Of a DNA stretch of 64,000 bases, positions 12,081-26,572 are shown piece by piece (the first letter of the stretch is position 1; each line of letters begins with the position of its first letter). Source of the stretch: Telopea speciosissima. Taxonomy: Eukaryota; Streptophyta; Magnoliopsida; Proteales; Proteaceae. The DNA lies in NCBI RefSeq assembly GCF_018873765.1, contig NC_057925.1, positions 61,144,970-61,208,969 on the forward strand, given 5' to 3'. The notes under the pieces are model-generated. The model was given only the letters and a program-made list of their open reading frames with translations, was not told the DNA's origin and made no database searches. The position numbers and the translations under genes are program-made.

Positions 12081-12264
12081 GGATCCAGACCCTCTACGGC
12101 GCGCTGTCTGTAGCGGTATATGTGGTGCAGATTGAGCCACGAGTGTAAAGATCGTCTTACCCCTGCCCAAACGCCTTACCCGAATGGGGTAAGACAGTTA
12201 TTGCACGCACGGCCCAGTCTGCAACGCACAGATCGCTACGGGCAGCTGGGCCGTAGACGATCTG
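12081..12264. mobile_element. Foldback MITE, family shared with 50209-50392
   Basis: About 90-bp arms: ggatccagaccctctacggc on the left is matched by gccgtagacgatctg on the right, with a centre of cttacccctgcccaaacg / ccgaatggggtaag. The same structure and wording recur in intron 3 of the peroxidase pseudogene at 50209-50392. Confidence 0.75.
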
Positions 12265-12929
12265 AATTGGAAATGGTGTCAATGTTCTTCAAGTGGGCGA
12301 TCCTACTTGCAGATGGCCTGCTTATTGGGTTAGGCCTGGCCGCATTTAGATTTTAGAACCAGGCACCTCTCTTTGTCTGGTAACAGATTAAATAATGAAA
12401 CACATATGAGCAACGAAGCTAATGGCTGAATACTAATTTTTTTTAGTGCAGTTTTAGGGTTAATTAAGCGCGTATAGGGAGGAACAGCCATTAATTGCTA
12501 AATCGTACACGGAAGTGGCAGCAAAATGGGTTTCGTTTTTTGCTTCAATTCTCTGAGTACTAAAGCTCTGCAAGGGCAGTAGTACTGTGCCATGATGCAT
12601 GCATGCTTATCATATATTTATTTATATATCAAATATGCATTCCAGATAACGATGAACATCACCGACCTCTTAATCCCATAAGAGCTTGGGGAATATTAAA
12701 ATTAAGTTCTAATACCCACTAAATCACTGATCAGCTTAATTTAAACTCATGACTAATCTTAATGGTGGGTTACGTACATTGGCAATGGTGGTGCTCCGGA
12801 TACCGCCAAGCACGCACCCGCCGCCACCGCCTTATCTTACACCACTTAGTAGCTTTAAAAACATAATTAAATCTTAATGCTAGCTACTTAAAAACCCATT
12901 ATTTGCTATTTCAAACCATTGTTTTGTGC

Positions 12930-12939
12930 TATAAATAAT
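12930..12939 (+). promoter_or_regulatory. TATA box of peroxidase 1
   Basis: ctataaataa lies about 150 bp before the ATG at 13090, a normal plant spacing for a TATA box plus leader. Confidence 0.6.
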
Positions 12940-13074
12940 GGATTCCACCTAGAATTAATGTGTATCCATTACATTACCCATTAGCCATTATAAGAGTCCC
13001 TTGTGTTGCAGTCCAGGCTAGCAGCTTTTGCTTTTCTGACCCACTTCTCTTAAACTCTCTTCGATCGATCATAA

Positions 13075-14585
<1,511 letters not shown>

Positions 14586-14588
14586 GAC

Positions 14589-14591
<3 letters not shown>

Positions 14592-14630
<39 letters not shown>
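14592..14630. repeat. GA microsatellite in peroxidase 1 3' UTR
   Basis: About twenty GA units start a few bases after the stop codon. Confidence 0.9.
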
Positions 14631-14634
<4 letters not shown>

Positions 14635-16522
14635 TTTCGTAAAAAACTATATTGTACTTTGAGTGTGTCTCTACCACATCTTATTGCTCTTAATTACATG
14701 TATAATTAAGTTAAATCTAAAATTATCTTATAGAATAGACTAGTTAAAATGATCATGTGAGGTTTGAGAAGTAGTACTTCTAATTAGGTCTCAAAGTTAG
14801 GGCAGTTTATAGTTCCATGAGAGTTCTGTGTGTATTTCTAGCTACCACAGAGAGCAAATATGTACCTCTGGAACAGAATAAAAAAGACACTTAGTAGAGC
14901 TACATATGGTTCATGGGAAGTTGCTTGCATGATCGAGTAGTAATTCACTGATGTCATATAACATCAGCAATTCGATCACTAATTAAATCTTAACAGTAAT
15001 GCATATATATATTAATTCACTGATGCCATATAACATTCCAAACATGTTCTGCATGCCCAGGGTTAAACCAACTAAAGTTAAGGGTTGTTGAGCTGTGGTT
15101 GGGTTCGAGTCTGGAAACAGTCTCTCTGCGAAAGCAGGGGTACGGCTGTATACATTATGACTCTCCCCAGACTTGCAGTAGTGGGAGCCTCATGCACTGG
15201 GTATGCCCTTTATGATTTGATCGCTTATTCACAATGTTAAGGATTATTGTCACTGCCTAAACTACTGAAAGAACTAGAGAAACAGTTGAAGGGCATCAAT
15301 TCATAGCTGAATCAACCTAGTGAATTGGTTACTTAAACATCAACCCAATGGGGTCATTGGCCAACTCAGACTAAGCGGTTTTCTAGTTATTGAAGGTTGG
15401 ACCGGTAACTCATTCAGCAAAACGCCTTGATGGCTGGACCGTGTTTCAGCATTTTGGATCTGGTTCAGCATTCATCCACACGAGGTATAAGGGAAAAAAA
15501 AAAAAAAGAAAAAAAAAAAGAAGAAACTGGCCTATCTAGCATCTCTGCTTCTTTTTTGGATTATTTTAAAGCCAATATTTAAGATAGCTCACGGATCTTT
15601 AATTGAGAGTATTTAAGTGTTTTTTGAGGACTTGAGCTGAGGAATAACTAATAACAGTTATGAGAATGAAACAATAGAAATGGGTCTACCGAAAAATAAT
15701 TTAAAAATAAAAAATAGAAATGGCGGCCAAAATTTTTTCTTCTTCTTAACCTGCTTGAGAGGTACTTCTATATCTGCATGAATGCTACATGGGTGTTGAA
15801 GCAAAAGTGACATTCCTCTACACTTGCATGGACTCTATAATTCTCTCGAGCATGTGACATGCTACTTGAAGCCAATATTAGCATTAGTGGGAGGCATTTG
15901 TCCACTCCATTGCGATTGAAGTCATCTATGAGAATTGTAATACCAAAATAGTGGTTTTTTTCAATTTTTCCCCCCCTAGGAGGTCTAGTTAGTGGTGTTA
16001 TTGAACTTTGGCAATATTTGAAGTGTATATGTTGTCATTATTGGCAACAATACGCTGGTGGCAATGTTGGAAGTGAATTTGAGATTAGTTGCAAATGCTT
16101 AGTTGTGTTTTAATGCTTAAGGGTATTTTGATTAGTTTACACTAGTGCAAGGACGTTAGATGATGTGCTCTGATAATCGGTGATACCCTGACAAAGAAAG
16201 CCTTGTCCATCATGTGTAAGACAAATTGACCACATTTCATTCCTTGGCTTTCTAGGCTTACAGAGTCTAATGCTATAGTTTGTTTATGCTATATATATCC
16301 CCTTCCCCAAAAAGGAAACCCTAGATTTTTGTAACCAAAAGCTTCCTCAGCCTCTAAAATCCAAAAAATGTGACTGGATAACCTTGAAAGTGGAGAAAAG
16401 ATCTCGAATGTTGGGGCTAAGCTTTCAAGTAAACAGTATTTTTAAAGTAGAGACAGCCTCAGTTGAAAAATGTTCCGAAAAAACAAGAGACATATTTAAT
16501 ACCAGAGTTTGGGTAAATACAA

Positions 16523-16555
<33 letters not shown>

Positions 16556-16932
16556 GAAACACACACAAGCCATTGGTACAAGATGAGGAAGCAAGCTTGT
16601 AATTTGATGACCTAAAGTTTGTATGACAAGCCTCGAGAGATGCACAAGTTCTTTACACAGAGAAAGAAATACTTGGATGTACAAACCCAAAAATTTCTGT
16701 TTTTTTTTTTTTAAACCAATTATGTCCAAAATTTTATATTGGTCAGACTTAGATTAAAATGGTTGGAACTGTTCCATGCAATTTAAATGCACAGAAGAAA
16801 GAAATATAACTTTCTAAGATAGAAACAAAAAATTTCCCCATTTGTAATACATGCAAACTCCCAAATAAAGTATAAGACAAACAGAAAACAGAACCTCCAA
16901 ATGGTAAAGGACAGGGACTGGAAGCAAGCTGA
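14631..16932. other. Spacer, no gene seen
   Basis: AT-rich spacer between peroxidase 1 and the BUD23 pseudogene. It holds an Au-type SINE piece near 15100-15222, an A-rich tract at 15489-15520 and a CT/CA dinucleotide tract at 16522-16555. Short open frames have no recognisable family. Confidence 0.55.
15100..15222 (+). mobile_element. Au-like SINE piece
   Basis: The run ggaaacagtctctctgcgaa, agcaggggtacggctg, tacattatgactctcccc, gcagtagtgggagcc and cactgggtatgcccttt matches the conserved body and 3' part of plant Au SINEs as I remember them. The tRNA-derived head is not clear. Confidence 0.7.
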
Positions 16933-18424
16933 TTAGAAACGAGCTTTTCGATTCCGAGCAGTATACTTGATATCGAGGGGAACAGCATCCCCTTTTCTCC
17001 TCTTCTGCTCCTTTTTGTTCAGAACCCATTCCCTCCCCTTTGCTTTCTTTGTTAGTTTCAGGTTTTTTCCTTGGCCGATGCCTTTCTGAAATGCAGACCT
17101 GAGGTCCACAAAGAAGCCAAATGTCATTCTAAAGATGCCTAGAAACGGAATGCATGATGCTGCTACTTCAAAAGGTCCATTCAATCTCTTTCCTTTGGAA
17201 AAATAAAGTAGCACATCAGAAGGACAACATTACTGGAAGAATTCATATCTACAGTTCATCAACATACTGAGAAATTGATCGACAAGAACCTTGCCATATA
17301 TTTTATAGATTAAATTGTACTTACCATGTTTGCTTAGCTTCCGTTTCTAATATAATTTTGATTATCCCCTATTTTATATTTGATCAGATGATTCCAATTA
17401 CTCACCAATCAAATTAATTTTGGGTTGAAAGGACAAACAGATATAGCATATCACTCTCATAAGATAGCAAGCACTGTCTTTGAAGAAAATTTAACTCATG
17501 GCATGGAGACCAACATTACTCAGAAGCATAAGAAAATACAAAATATAGAGAAAACTTCACAATGAAAACTTACTGTTTGATTTTCTTCTTCTTCACTATC
17601 CTCATCAGAGCAACTCTCTCCATCATCATCACCTTTCCCACTGGGAAGAGCCGTGCTTACAGATGGTGGACCACAAGAAAGGACAAGGTATTCCTTTCTG
17701 CTCTTAGAACTGATTTGAAAATAGTTATCAAAGGTTAGTTAGCCATATAAAATGGCTGGAAGAAGTTCAGTCACACATACCAACATTTTGAGTACAATAC
17801 TCCGTGCAGTTTCAGCACAGGACTCTAGCAAGATGGTTGCCAGTCAAAAAGTGTTTCTAATGACAACTTCATTCAAGCTAGGAAAATAGCTCAAAAAACA
17901 TAGAATATTTTCTGGCCATCTTTGTGAAGAACTACAGAAGAGATCTGCACAAGATTTTTTTACATTAAATATCCTTTAGAATATAGGAGTAAAATCAACA
18001 AGAAGCTTATTTTCTTAAGAGTGCCAAGAGTACACTATCGTGAACTTCAGAAACTCAAAATCTACTCCATATTATGAATCCAAAAGATCAATTCAATACC
18101 ATCCTAACAAAACTCTAACATACCTGTGGGGGTAGTCAACCACCACGTACACCACACGCAAACCCAGCACGCATAGCAAAACCCAGGATCAACTCTCGTT
18201 GGGCGACATTCTCAGGATACACTTGTAATACTGCTCTTGCTCCCCTTGCAAGGCATCTATACAATGATCCAAAGAAAGCCCTGTGGAGATGTCAAACCAA
18301 ATTCAATAACACAGCAATGCAACACACCTTGATAAAAATAACTTGTGTAACAGTTGAGACATTCTTCAATCTTAATTTCGGATTGTGAGACTTCTTATCT
18401 GCATTGCAAAGCCACTGCTTCCAT

Positions 18425-21400
18425 ATGATCATTATAAATGAAGTTAAAAAAAGAAAAATTAATGCAGGCAGTCATATCATTTTCAGCATTAAAAGGCCTT
18501 GTAGTCAATATTTCCCACCTAACAACAGGCCGGGCTTCTTAAGCAGTATATTTGGACCTCAATTTAAGAACCTTAAACTTTATTAGGCTTTACTTTAAGT
18601 CCATCATAGGTTATACAGGTCTTGGGCTAAGCGTTTTGGTTTTTAAGTTGTAATGGAACAATATTATAACCCCATATTTATATATAGGATTAATGTTTAG
18701 TTTAAGTCTAATTCAGTTTTGCTAGTGCCATTAATTCAAATTTCCTAGTGCCGCTAATCAAATCTCCTAGTGCCATTAAGAATTTAAGATTTCTATTTTG
18801 GGCCTAGATTAGAACATAGTTGTCACGGCGGTTAGGCAACCCAAGGCGGTGGAGAGGGCCAAAGTTTGAGGCGACACCAACTAGGCGAACAAGGCGTCCG
18901 CCTAGGCGACCAAGGCGCCTGGACGCCTCGGTGCCGCCTTCACAACTATGGATTAGAAACCTTTCCTCTGCTCTAATTATGAATTAGGGGTCTGATAAGT
19001 AAATAAGTTTTAATTGCTCGAAGCAGCCCACAATTTAGAATTTGAGTAAGAATTTTTATTGCTGAGTTAGAGTGACTGATACAAATCTGAAGACCTACAT
19101 CAGCAAGAAAAAGAAGAACTAGCTACTGATTGGTCTTTTATTTAGCTTTCATACTTCGTTTTATTTTGAAGTCTTTAGATCTTAAATTGAATCAGGTCCA
19201 AGCTTAATCAACCAATGGTTCAATTTAAGTGATTTTAATAATTCTCTTTTATTTATTTTAAGCAATGTAATTTAGGTCCACCTCTCTCCACGATTTTTAG
19301 AGAGGGAGTGGTATGTTTTAGAGTTGGTCAAGGAAACTTCAGCCTCCTAGTTTGATTAGGAGTACTTGGCCTTTAAGCCTTATAAATAAATCAATTTGTG
19401 GGGCTCCTCTTTACCTCACTGAATTTTGAAAAACAACATGAAGCTGCTGCTTTGCAACTTTGTCTTCTTCACGAAGAATTTTGTCTTGTGTTTGATCAAG
19501 GCAGACGGAATCGATGTTTGATCTGATTGACACCTTGCGGTGGGAAGCCCGGGTGATTTGTTTGGTTCTTGTTTGCATCTCCATTACTGTTCTACAGTCA
19601 AGCTATCTGATCTCAAGGTTTTGTTCATCAACAACTAGTAAGTTCAGATCCCCAAACCCTAGATTCTCTTTCTTTCCCTTCTTTTCTCCAAGACCTACAT
19701 TCAGTCCAGACCTCCAACCAACCGTGGGAATCCCTCCAAAATCTGATCGAGTGCTCCTCTGTCCCATTGGAGAACTCAATCCATTTTTTGGCTGGTGGTG
19801 CCCAGCCGAACCCTAATAACATCATTTTCCCCTCCTAAATCCTAACTCTAAATTTAACCTATTTTCCCCAAAAACCTTACTGCTGATTCCATCCCCAACT
19901 CACTGGGTTGCTGATTCAGTTTATTACATCACTGAATTAGTAAATTAAAGTCCTATCACCAAACCTAACCCCATTACCCTAATTCCCATAAATCCCCATC
20001 CCAAACCAAATATATTTAAGCTCCCATTGTCTCTTGGTTCCTTCATATGATTTCTTGTTTATTGGGGTATTTTCCCTAATGCAAAGTTGACCTTGAACCA
20101 GGGAAACCAGCGGGAGATCGATTGCAGCAGGATCAATACAATAAAAAGAACAAAATTAAATAACTAACTCTTTTTTTATTTTATTGGTATCTTCTATTTA
20201 CATGAAGTGGGAAGTTACTCTAGTAGTGTGTTGCGTAGTTTTTACTTGTAATTCTCATTTATAATGGATAACGAATGGAACAAAGATAGACTTTGAAATT
20301 GCTAAATTATCTCTCCAAGAGATGAGGTAAGGCTTCCTCACCCAAGCCAGGACGCAAGGATCTGTCTGTAAAACCGAAACACCTATTTTCTCTCCTATCT
20401 TCTCTCTCTATCCTTTATTTTCTCTCAACAACATCCAAACACGTATCACTTAACCCCAACATTTTTGGGCTTATAATGAGGCAATTATAGTAATATTCCA
20501 TGAAATTAGAAGGTCCAGTCCACGTCAAAGGACCTAAGATTTATTTACACCTCTTTAACTCCTATTTGGGCTAGGACTGCCATATTGGGGTCAACCAATA
20601 TGATCAGATTAGAGCTGAGTTGCTCATGAGTTGCCCCTGGTTCAGAAACACCCATCCTCAAGTTTTGAAGAAAGGTAATTAAGAAGCAAAAAAACTGTGT
20701 ACTCTTTACTTGGCTATTTTCCTTGTTAATTGCTATTCTTGTCAATTGATGTAGCAGTTCAGCTCCTAGCTGGCCATGTTGATTGGGCTATACTTGGGAG
20801 ACTAAGCCCAGATAGGAGTTTAAAGGACCTAAGTAGGACTTAAGTCTATTATGGGCTGGACCTTTTATGTACATGGGATATTGGTGTAACTGCCCTTGTT
20901 AAAAACCTGAAATTCAGGGGTCAAGTAATTTTAGAAGTTGTTCGAGTGGTGACCAAAAAGGTTGAGCAGGCAGCAAGTAATTGAGTTTAAGTGCTATAAG
21001 AGTTAATTTTCATATTTTATTATTCTTTCTATTAAATTCATGTTTAGACAACTTAAATGGGCAGTTTTTTTAGTAGCTAGGCTGAGTCCTAAAGTGAGAA
21101 ATTTTGGTTCTTATAAATAGGGTTGTATCCTTGAAATAAAATTTGTTTGGTTTTGAGGCTGCTGCATGCCTAGATATTAGGTCTGTACGACTCTTATTCG
21201 CTCCTATATTTTCCGTCTGTTGTGCTTCTTTATTTCTCAATTCTTCTCTTTCCCTTTTGCTTATCTAATAGTTTAATTCATCCATGCAATTCTGATCGAC
21301 AAACAAAATCAATTACTGAATATATAATCATGAACCTTCTTTCGCTATTTATTTTAGATCCACTGTTGATTCTTTTTTGGTTTTTAAAATCTGACATTGA

Positions 21401-21910
21401 AATCAGAACCCTTTTCTGTGTCTTGATTTCTTCATTAATTGGCTTTAATATTTTTAGTATAAGTTCCCATACCTGCAGGTTTTCATTCACATTGCCTACA
21501 TCAAAGAACTAGTAAAAAAAGCAAGGAAAATTAATTCTTAGTGGTTTAGAAGAGTCCTGGAGTAGAGTAATCATGGCCTAATGCATGCATCATATCAAAT
21601 TTTAGTTGGGCGATCTAACTACACTACACTACACTACTGGATGAAAGAAACTTAAAGCTTATTTTTCTCAAGCCTAACACTTGATCAATGTTGAAGTACT
21701 CAACCGTAGCTTTACCATTATCAGACAATGCATAGTGAGTTGTGACTCAACAAACTCTACTTGCTTCACACTTCACGGTGAAGTTTGAACAATTAAACGG
21801 CCCATGTGCTATGACAAACAATTTCAAAAAATCATTTCCATCAAAGCAATAGGACAAGTGTCTTCCTAAATTCTTCAAAAGGCAATAAAAAATAAATAGA
21901 CAGGAAGGTA
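18425..21910. repeat. Repeat-filled gap in the BUD23 pseudogene
   Basis: About 3.5 kb with no BUD23 exon. Two stretches (about 18540-19830 and 20490-21500) share style and wording (aagtctattatgggc-like, then a TATAAATA-like box, then a leader with gctgctgc), suggesting LTR-type fossils, but ends were not defined. A small inverted-repeat element lies at 18815-18948. Confidence 0.4.
18815..18948. mobile_element. Small MITE in the BUD23 gap
   Basis: Inverted ends atagttgtcacggcgg and ccgccttcacaactat; flanks share gattagaa on both sides, a likely 8-bp target duplication. The interior is GGCG-rich. Confidence 0.65.
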
Positions 21911-22439
21911 ATCAATTACCTATATCAAGCAGAAGTCTAGGCACTCCATCATCAGGCAAAGCAAGCAGCTCCAGCGCTCTCTCCGAAAGTTTTGCCTTTT
22001 AATAATTTCAAGAGAGAGAGAGAAAGAAGTTCAAAAAACATCAATTTATTAAGAACTGAAAGGAAGAAAAAAAAAAATGAAGAAAGATAATGAGAAAGAT
22101 CACCTGAATTTCCATTATACGAGAAGAAGAGGTATACTTGCGAGCCTCAGCATCATTGTAGAATATCTCGGGAGGCGCTTGTAACTCGGGTCTAGACGAC
22201 ATCTCTTTCGATCTTCTATTAGAGCGGAATCACAGTTTCAGATATAACGCTATGTGTCTTCAAACATTACAATAAAAAATAACAATTCAAGAGAAAACCC
22301 TAGTGAAAACAGAGAAACCTGACAACAGAATTCAAGAAGGGCAGTCGAAGCTCACAATGAAGACTGGATCAAGGGAAAGAGAAAAACAACACTAAATAGC
22401 AGAAACAGCTAAAACACCTCTTTCTATGGTTTTAGATAG

Positions 22440-24131
22440 GATAAAAATCCTCTCCAATTCTGGCAATTCCAGGCAATGCCACCTTTCCTGTGTGACACGT
22501 GGCATAAAGAGATCCTGAGGTGGAGAATAGTTTGCACCATTTCATGAATCACAACCGATTTCATGAACGACAACCTGTTTTAGGTACGGGATCCTCTTTA
22601 CCCGATTAGAAGGTAAAACAAAATCAGAGAAAAAGAAATTTGCAGAGACTTTCTTCCCTTTCTCTCGGTTATCTCCTTCTCTCCTTCTTGCAAAACCAAT
22701 CTTGCAGTACCTGGCAGGTAACTTATGCCCCGCTGTACCGTTCCTCCTATTAGAACCCATCGTTGATTCATCTTCACTAGAAGAACAATCCGTCGACCTT
22801 GTCTTGATTCAGGAGTTGACTCTGAGGCCCCGACATTTTTTGAAAAATCTCTCTTAAAACAAAATAGGTAAAAAATGGTATGAAAATAAACATTTGTGGA
22901 GATGAAGATTTGTTGTTTTCTTTATTTAGAATTTGGTGGAATTTAATTGTTTGGCTTGGGCATTCTCCGATTTGGGACTTTGGATTGTGTTTTGTTGGAT
23001 TTTCAGAGAATAAGTAAGGATTTTGGATCAAGGGATCGAGATCGAGTTGTGATTCTTCTTCCATGGCGTCTCCTATACCCTTCTGGATACCAAGGCCCAG
23101 CGATGCTCCTCCTCCGTTGCCTAGTTACAACCCCAATGTCCAGAGAGCTCCTGCTGATTCTATAGCTGATGGCATGCAGAACTTGCAAATCAATCGACCC
23201 CTTTTTTTGAAAAACGTCTCTTAGAATAAAATACGTAAAAAAGGGTATGAAAATAAAGAAAAATATTCTCAGAACACGAATGTCAAGTCAGGGCCCCTCT
23301 GAAGAACAAGAACATGTATAAAAAACGCTTTATATGGAAACCCCCAAAGCATTCGATTCCAAAACCAATCTTGCAGTACCTGGTAGCACTCTTCAGGATC
23401 GCTGATGAAGAACTTTTGGTTGTGGAGAATCCCTGCGCTTGTGCTTGATATTTCAGATTTGAGATCCCTCTTGTATGGTTTAACATATGATTATCATTTT
23501 CCTGGATTTCGTTTTGGGGATTTTTACTTTGTGTAAATAATATTTCTCCTCCTATTCCTCGTCGTTTGATGTTGAAAGAGCGGTTTCTGTGTCAATCGGT
23601 TATTTTTCATGAACCCTAGTAATTTTTTTTCTGGATATCATCAATGTATCAATCTACCCAGCATTAGGGATGAATAATTCCAGATATGCAAGATGGAGAT
23701 TTACATGGGTGATTGATGAATAATGCAGTTTTTGATTCAATTAGAGTTTCAGTTTTCGTGATTACTTTGATCTTGGGTTTCCTGTTGTGTATATTTAGAC
23801 AAAGCTTCAGCACTTCAACAATGGCCATGGCTATGTTTAATCCACCTTGAAACCACAACACCCACTATGCCACCACCATAGAAGAACGCAGATCTGAATC
23901 TCCAAACCCTCGAGGGTTTACCCTTCCAGCAGATCGCAGGTCTGGCTTCAGACTTTTGAAGCTCGACAATGATGGTAAAGAGTTATGAACCGAGAGAGAG
24001 GGAAAGTCGGGTTAGGAAGGATCGGTAACTAAAATGGGTTGTAGTTCATGAAATGGTGCAAACTAATCTCCACCAGGATCTCTTTATGCCACGTGTATTG
24101 CCGGATTAAAGAATTGGAGAGGATTTTTATC
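22440..24131. mobile_element. MULE with captured sequence, absent from unit B
   Basis: 1692 bp. Ends are gataaaaatcctctccaatt and its reverse complement; the inverted repeats run for more than 120 bp (22440 to about 22600, and about 23990 to 24131). Flanks are ttttagatag (22430-22439) and ttttatatag (24132-24141), a 10-bp target duplication with one mismatch. Unit B has the unfilled site, ggttttatgatagacc near 31020. The interior has an internal duplication (22830-22900 and 23200-23270; cttgcagtacctgg at 22700 and 23370) and a gene-like start at 23063 reading MASPIPFWIPRPSDAPPPL, probably captured host DNA. No transposase is seen. Confidence 0.85.
23063..23200 (+). pseudogene. Captured 5' gene piece inside the MULE, family unknown
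   Basis: ATG at 23063 opens a frame reading MASPIPFWIPRPSDAPPPL, then PSYNPNVQRAPADSIADGMQ, NLQINRP, ending soon after in non-coding sequence. The preceding 120 bp look like a leader. I do not recognise the parent gene. Position inside a MULE suggests capture. Confidence 0.45.
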
Positions 24132-25032
24132 TTTTATATAGACCTCTTTCCAGACATCCCGAAATGGACCGGGTTCGATCGGTTTTTTATACCAGTTTCA
24201 AATATCCTCTTTGCAAAAAATGTAAAATTTTTTATAGCATGGACTTTGCTAAGTCATAAGTGGGCTGTGATTGGGCCTTGTTAGTACCACAACTCAGTGG
24301 GCCAAGGTATTCAAGGTCACACAGGTCTGATCAGGGCCGGTTTGGAAAAACCCTACTAGGGTCAGGCTGGGCTTGGGTTTAAGTTAAGACTTCTAGGGTT
24401 GGGCTAGGGTTTGGGGCAACCCGGCCCGTTGACACCCCTATGGGTGGGATTACAGGGATAAAGGGGTAATCCTAGGATTTTAGATTACCAGGGGCTCCTT
24501 CCTTCACTGAGGGGGGGTTGGGGATGTTTACACCAAACAAAAAAAAAATACTAGGGGAGAGAAAGGGTAAAACTTTGCCTTTTTAGGGGAATTAGAAACA
24601 AAATTTAGGGTAAGGAACTTTGAGTAAATATAAGATGAGTATAGGGGAGTGATAGTAATTGCCCTCAATTAAATCGTTTGATAATGGAAATGGATCTTAT
24701 TGAGCGATTTCAACTTGCAAGCAAGTTGTCATTATTTGTTAATGCAGTCTTTATGATCCTCAGGAGACGGGCGACCTGCAACACATGAACACCATCCCCT
24801 CTCTATGTCTATATCTCTCAGGCTCATTTTTTTTTGAGTTCTGAATGGTAGGCAGACCCACCACTGGGTGATGTTAATATTTATATAAATCCAATGATTT
24901 TTGAATGCTATCTCATCTAGTGCAATACATGACTCGCTTTTGCGAGGAATCGAAAAAACTAGGGCTTAATTGAGATCGGGGAGAGGAAAGGAAGAGGAAA
25001 GAGAGTGGTCAGGGAAGAAGGTTCTGGTGAGA

Positions 25033-25240
25033 AAACTATCCCCTCTAATTTCCTATAGTTCGGTAGTGCGGCAGTGGATGGCCGACATGTGGTAGCTCGG
25101 ACATCCAATGGTCCAAGCTCATTGACTATGTTGAGCTCAGGCTGTTGGATGTCCGAGCTGCCACGTGTCAGACATCCACACTAGCTAGCACTATCGCACT
25201 GCCAAGCCATAAGGAATTAGAGAGGATAATAATCCGTTGC
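25033..25240. mobile_element. Hairpin MITE in unit A only
   Basis: Arms cctctaatttcctatagttc and reverse, with a strong inner inverted repeat (gctcggacatccaatgg / ctgttggatgtccgagc). ggtgaga flanks both sides (25026-25032 and 25241-25247). Unit B lacks the insert at the matching place near 31825, so it came after the duplication. Confidence 0.75.
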
Positions 25241-26572
25241 GGTGAGACTCATACCATGCAACACAACCGCCATATCAGTCAGGGAAGAAAGTAGGGGTGG
25301 GCGGGTTGGGGAAATGAGTTGTCACGGACTCACAATTGGAGAGGGGGTTGGGTTATGGAGATAAGAGTAATCTTGGGATTTTAGAATACCAAGGGGAGAA
25401 GAAGGTGTAAAACTTTGCTTTCCTAGGGGAATCATAAAATAAATTTAAGGCAGGGGACTTTAAGTAAATATAAGATGAGTATAGGGGAGATAGTAATTGC
25501 CCCTAGTTTTTATCTATATAATGATATTCTTACTTGACTTAAAATAATAATAATAAAAAAAAAGATAGTCCAATTCCATCCCATTTTTTTTAAAGGAGAA
25601 ATATATTCCAACATGGTCAAGTCCGAAAAGTATATCAGCACATCCTATAAGTTTTTTGTCATGTGGAAGAATGATGTGAACATCCTAATTGTTGAGGGCT
25701 TAGAAAATGTGTGAAACAACTACATACTAAATTTCGGATCAAGATTGGATATACCCTCTCATATGTACGCATAAGAGAGAAAAAATTAAGGAGGACGAAA
25801 ATAGGGCAATGAGAGGAGAGACCATTTGTGAGAATGCGACGGGAGGCACCTGGTTCCATTGAATTTGAAGAGCTCTGGTTTGCTTTGAAAGGAAGAGACG
25901 CAGGTAGTTTGAGATCGGGTTTCACTGTTCTTTCATCCAAAAAGAGGAGAAGGAAGTGAGGGAGAGTTGTGAGTTACGACTTTTGGAGAGGTGACGTTAC
26001 AGGCGCAAGAGGGTTTTGAGAGGATCAGGGGCATTTTGGACAGTTGCATAACTTAGAGGAGAAGTGGTCTTGTTTTGGTCAGGGGTCTTGGGGGTGTTTT
26101 TGTTATTTAAAAAATTGGACAAAATATGTGGAGTACGTGCTATATATATGGTAACGTCAAATTTGAACTCAATTAGAATTGGTGACATGAAATTTGAACG
26201 TAAATCAGAATTGACCATGTCACTTAAAAAGATTTGAAGATTCATTATATTTAGAAATATAAATGGAATGATAACTAAAGATACAAGAAAAGAGAAAATA
26301 AATGATGAATCTGGCCAATCTAGAACATACCCTTTCTATTCAATAGCTGGATTTGCTAAATCACCATTCCATATTACATATTAGGTGGACAAAATATGTG
26401 GAATACAGTACGTGCTATATATAAAATTCTAGGGGCCAGCCCGGGTCCCAGGTAATATTCAGGTTAAAGATAATAATAAATAAAAATAAAAAGTGGTTAA
26501 AGCATGCAGACTTCTAAGGATGGACAGTCCACAATAAATTTTACCTATTTTTTATAATTTTTTTTGGTGGTG

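Larger units (their letters stand above)
16933..22202 (-). pseudogene. BUD23: Decayed BUD23/RID2 18S rRNA m7G methyltransferase gene
   Basis: Exons recognised on the minus strand: 22202-22104 (MSSRPELQAPPEIFYNDAEA), 21995-21920 (AKLSERALELLALPDDG), about 18417-18365 (QWLCNADKKSHNPKLRLK), 18280-18124 (FFGSLYRCLARGARAV ... YPENVAQRELI), 17709-17574 (SRKEYLVLSCGPPSVST) and 17098-16933 (VCISERHRPRK ... KYTARNRKARF). These fit the SAM-dependent enzyme that methylates 18S rRNA with TRMT112. The exons for the SAM-binding core (GCGSGLSGE to the motif before QWLC) are missing; 3.5 kb of repeats stand there. In addition, the exon ending LRLK is followed by GA where GT is expected (18364-18363), a 4-bp insertion shifts frame before VVDYPHS near 18150, and an extra A shifts frame after RPRK in the last exon. 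Non-functional as it stands; a working copy should exist elsewhere. Confidence 0.8.

Noticed and set aside
19514-19816. 100-residue frame in the BUD23 gap
   Set aside because: Lies in LTR-like repeat DNA, no known domain, opposite frame equally open.
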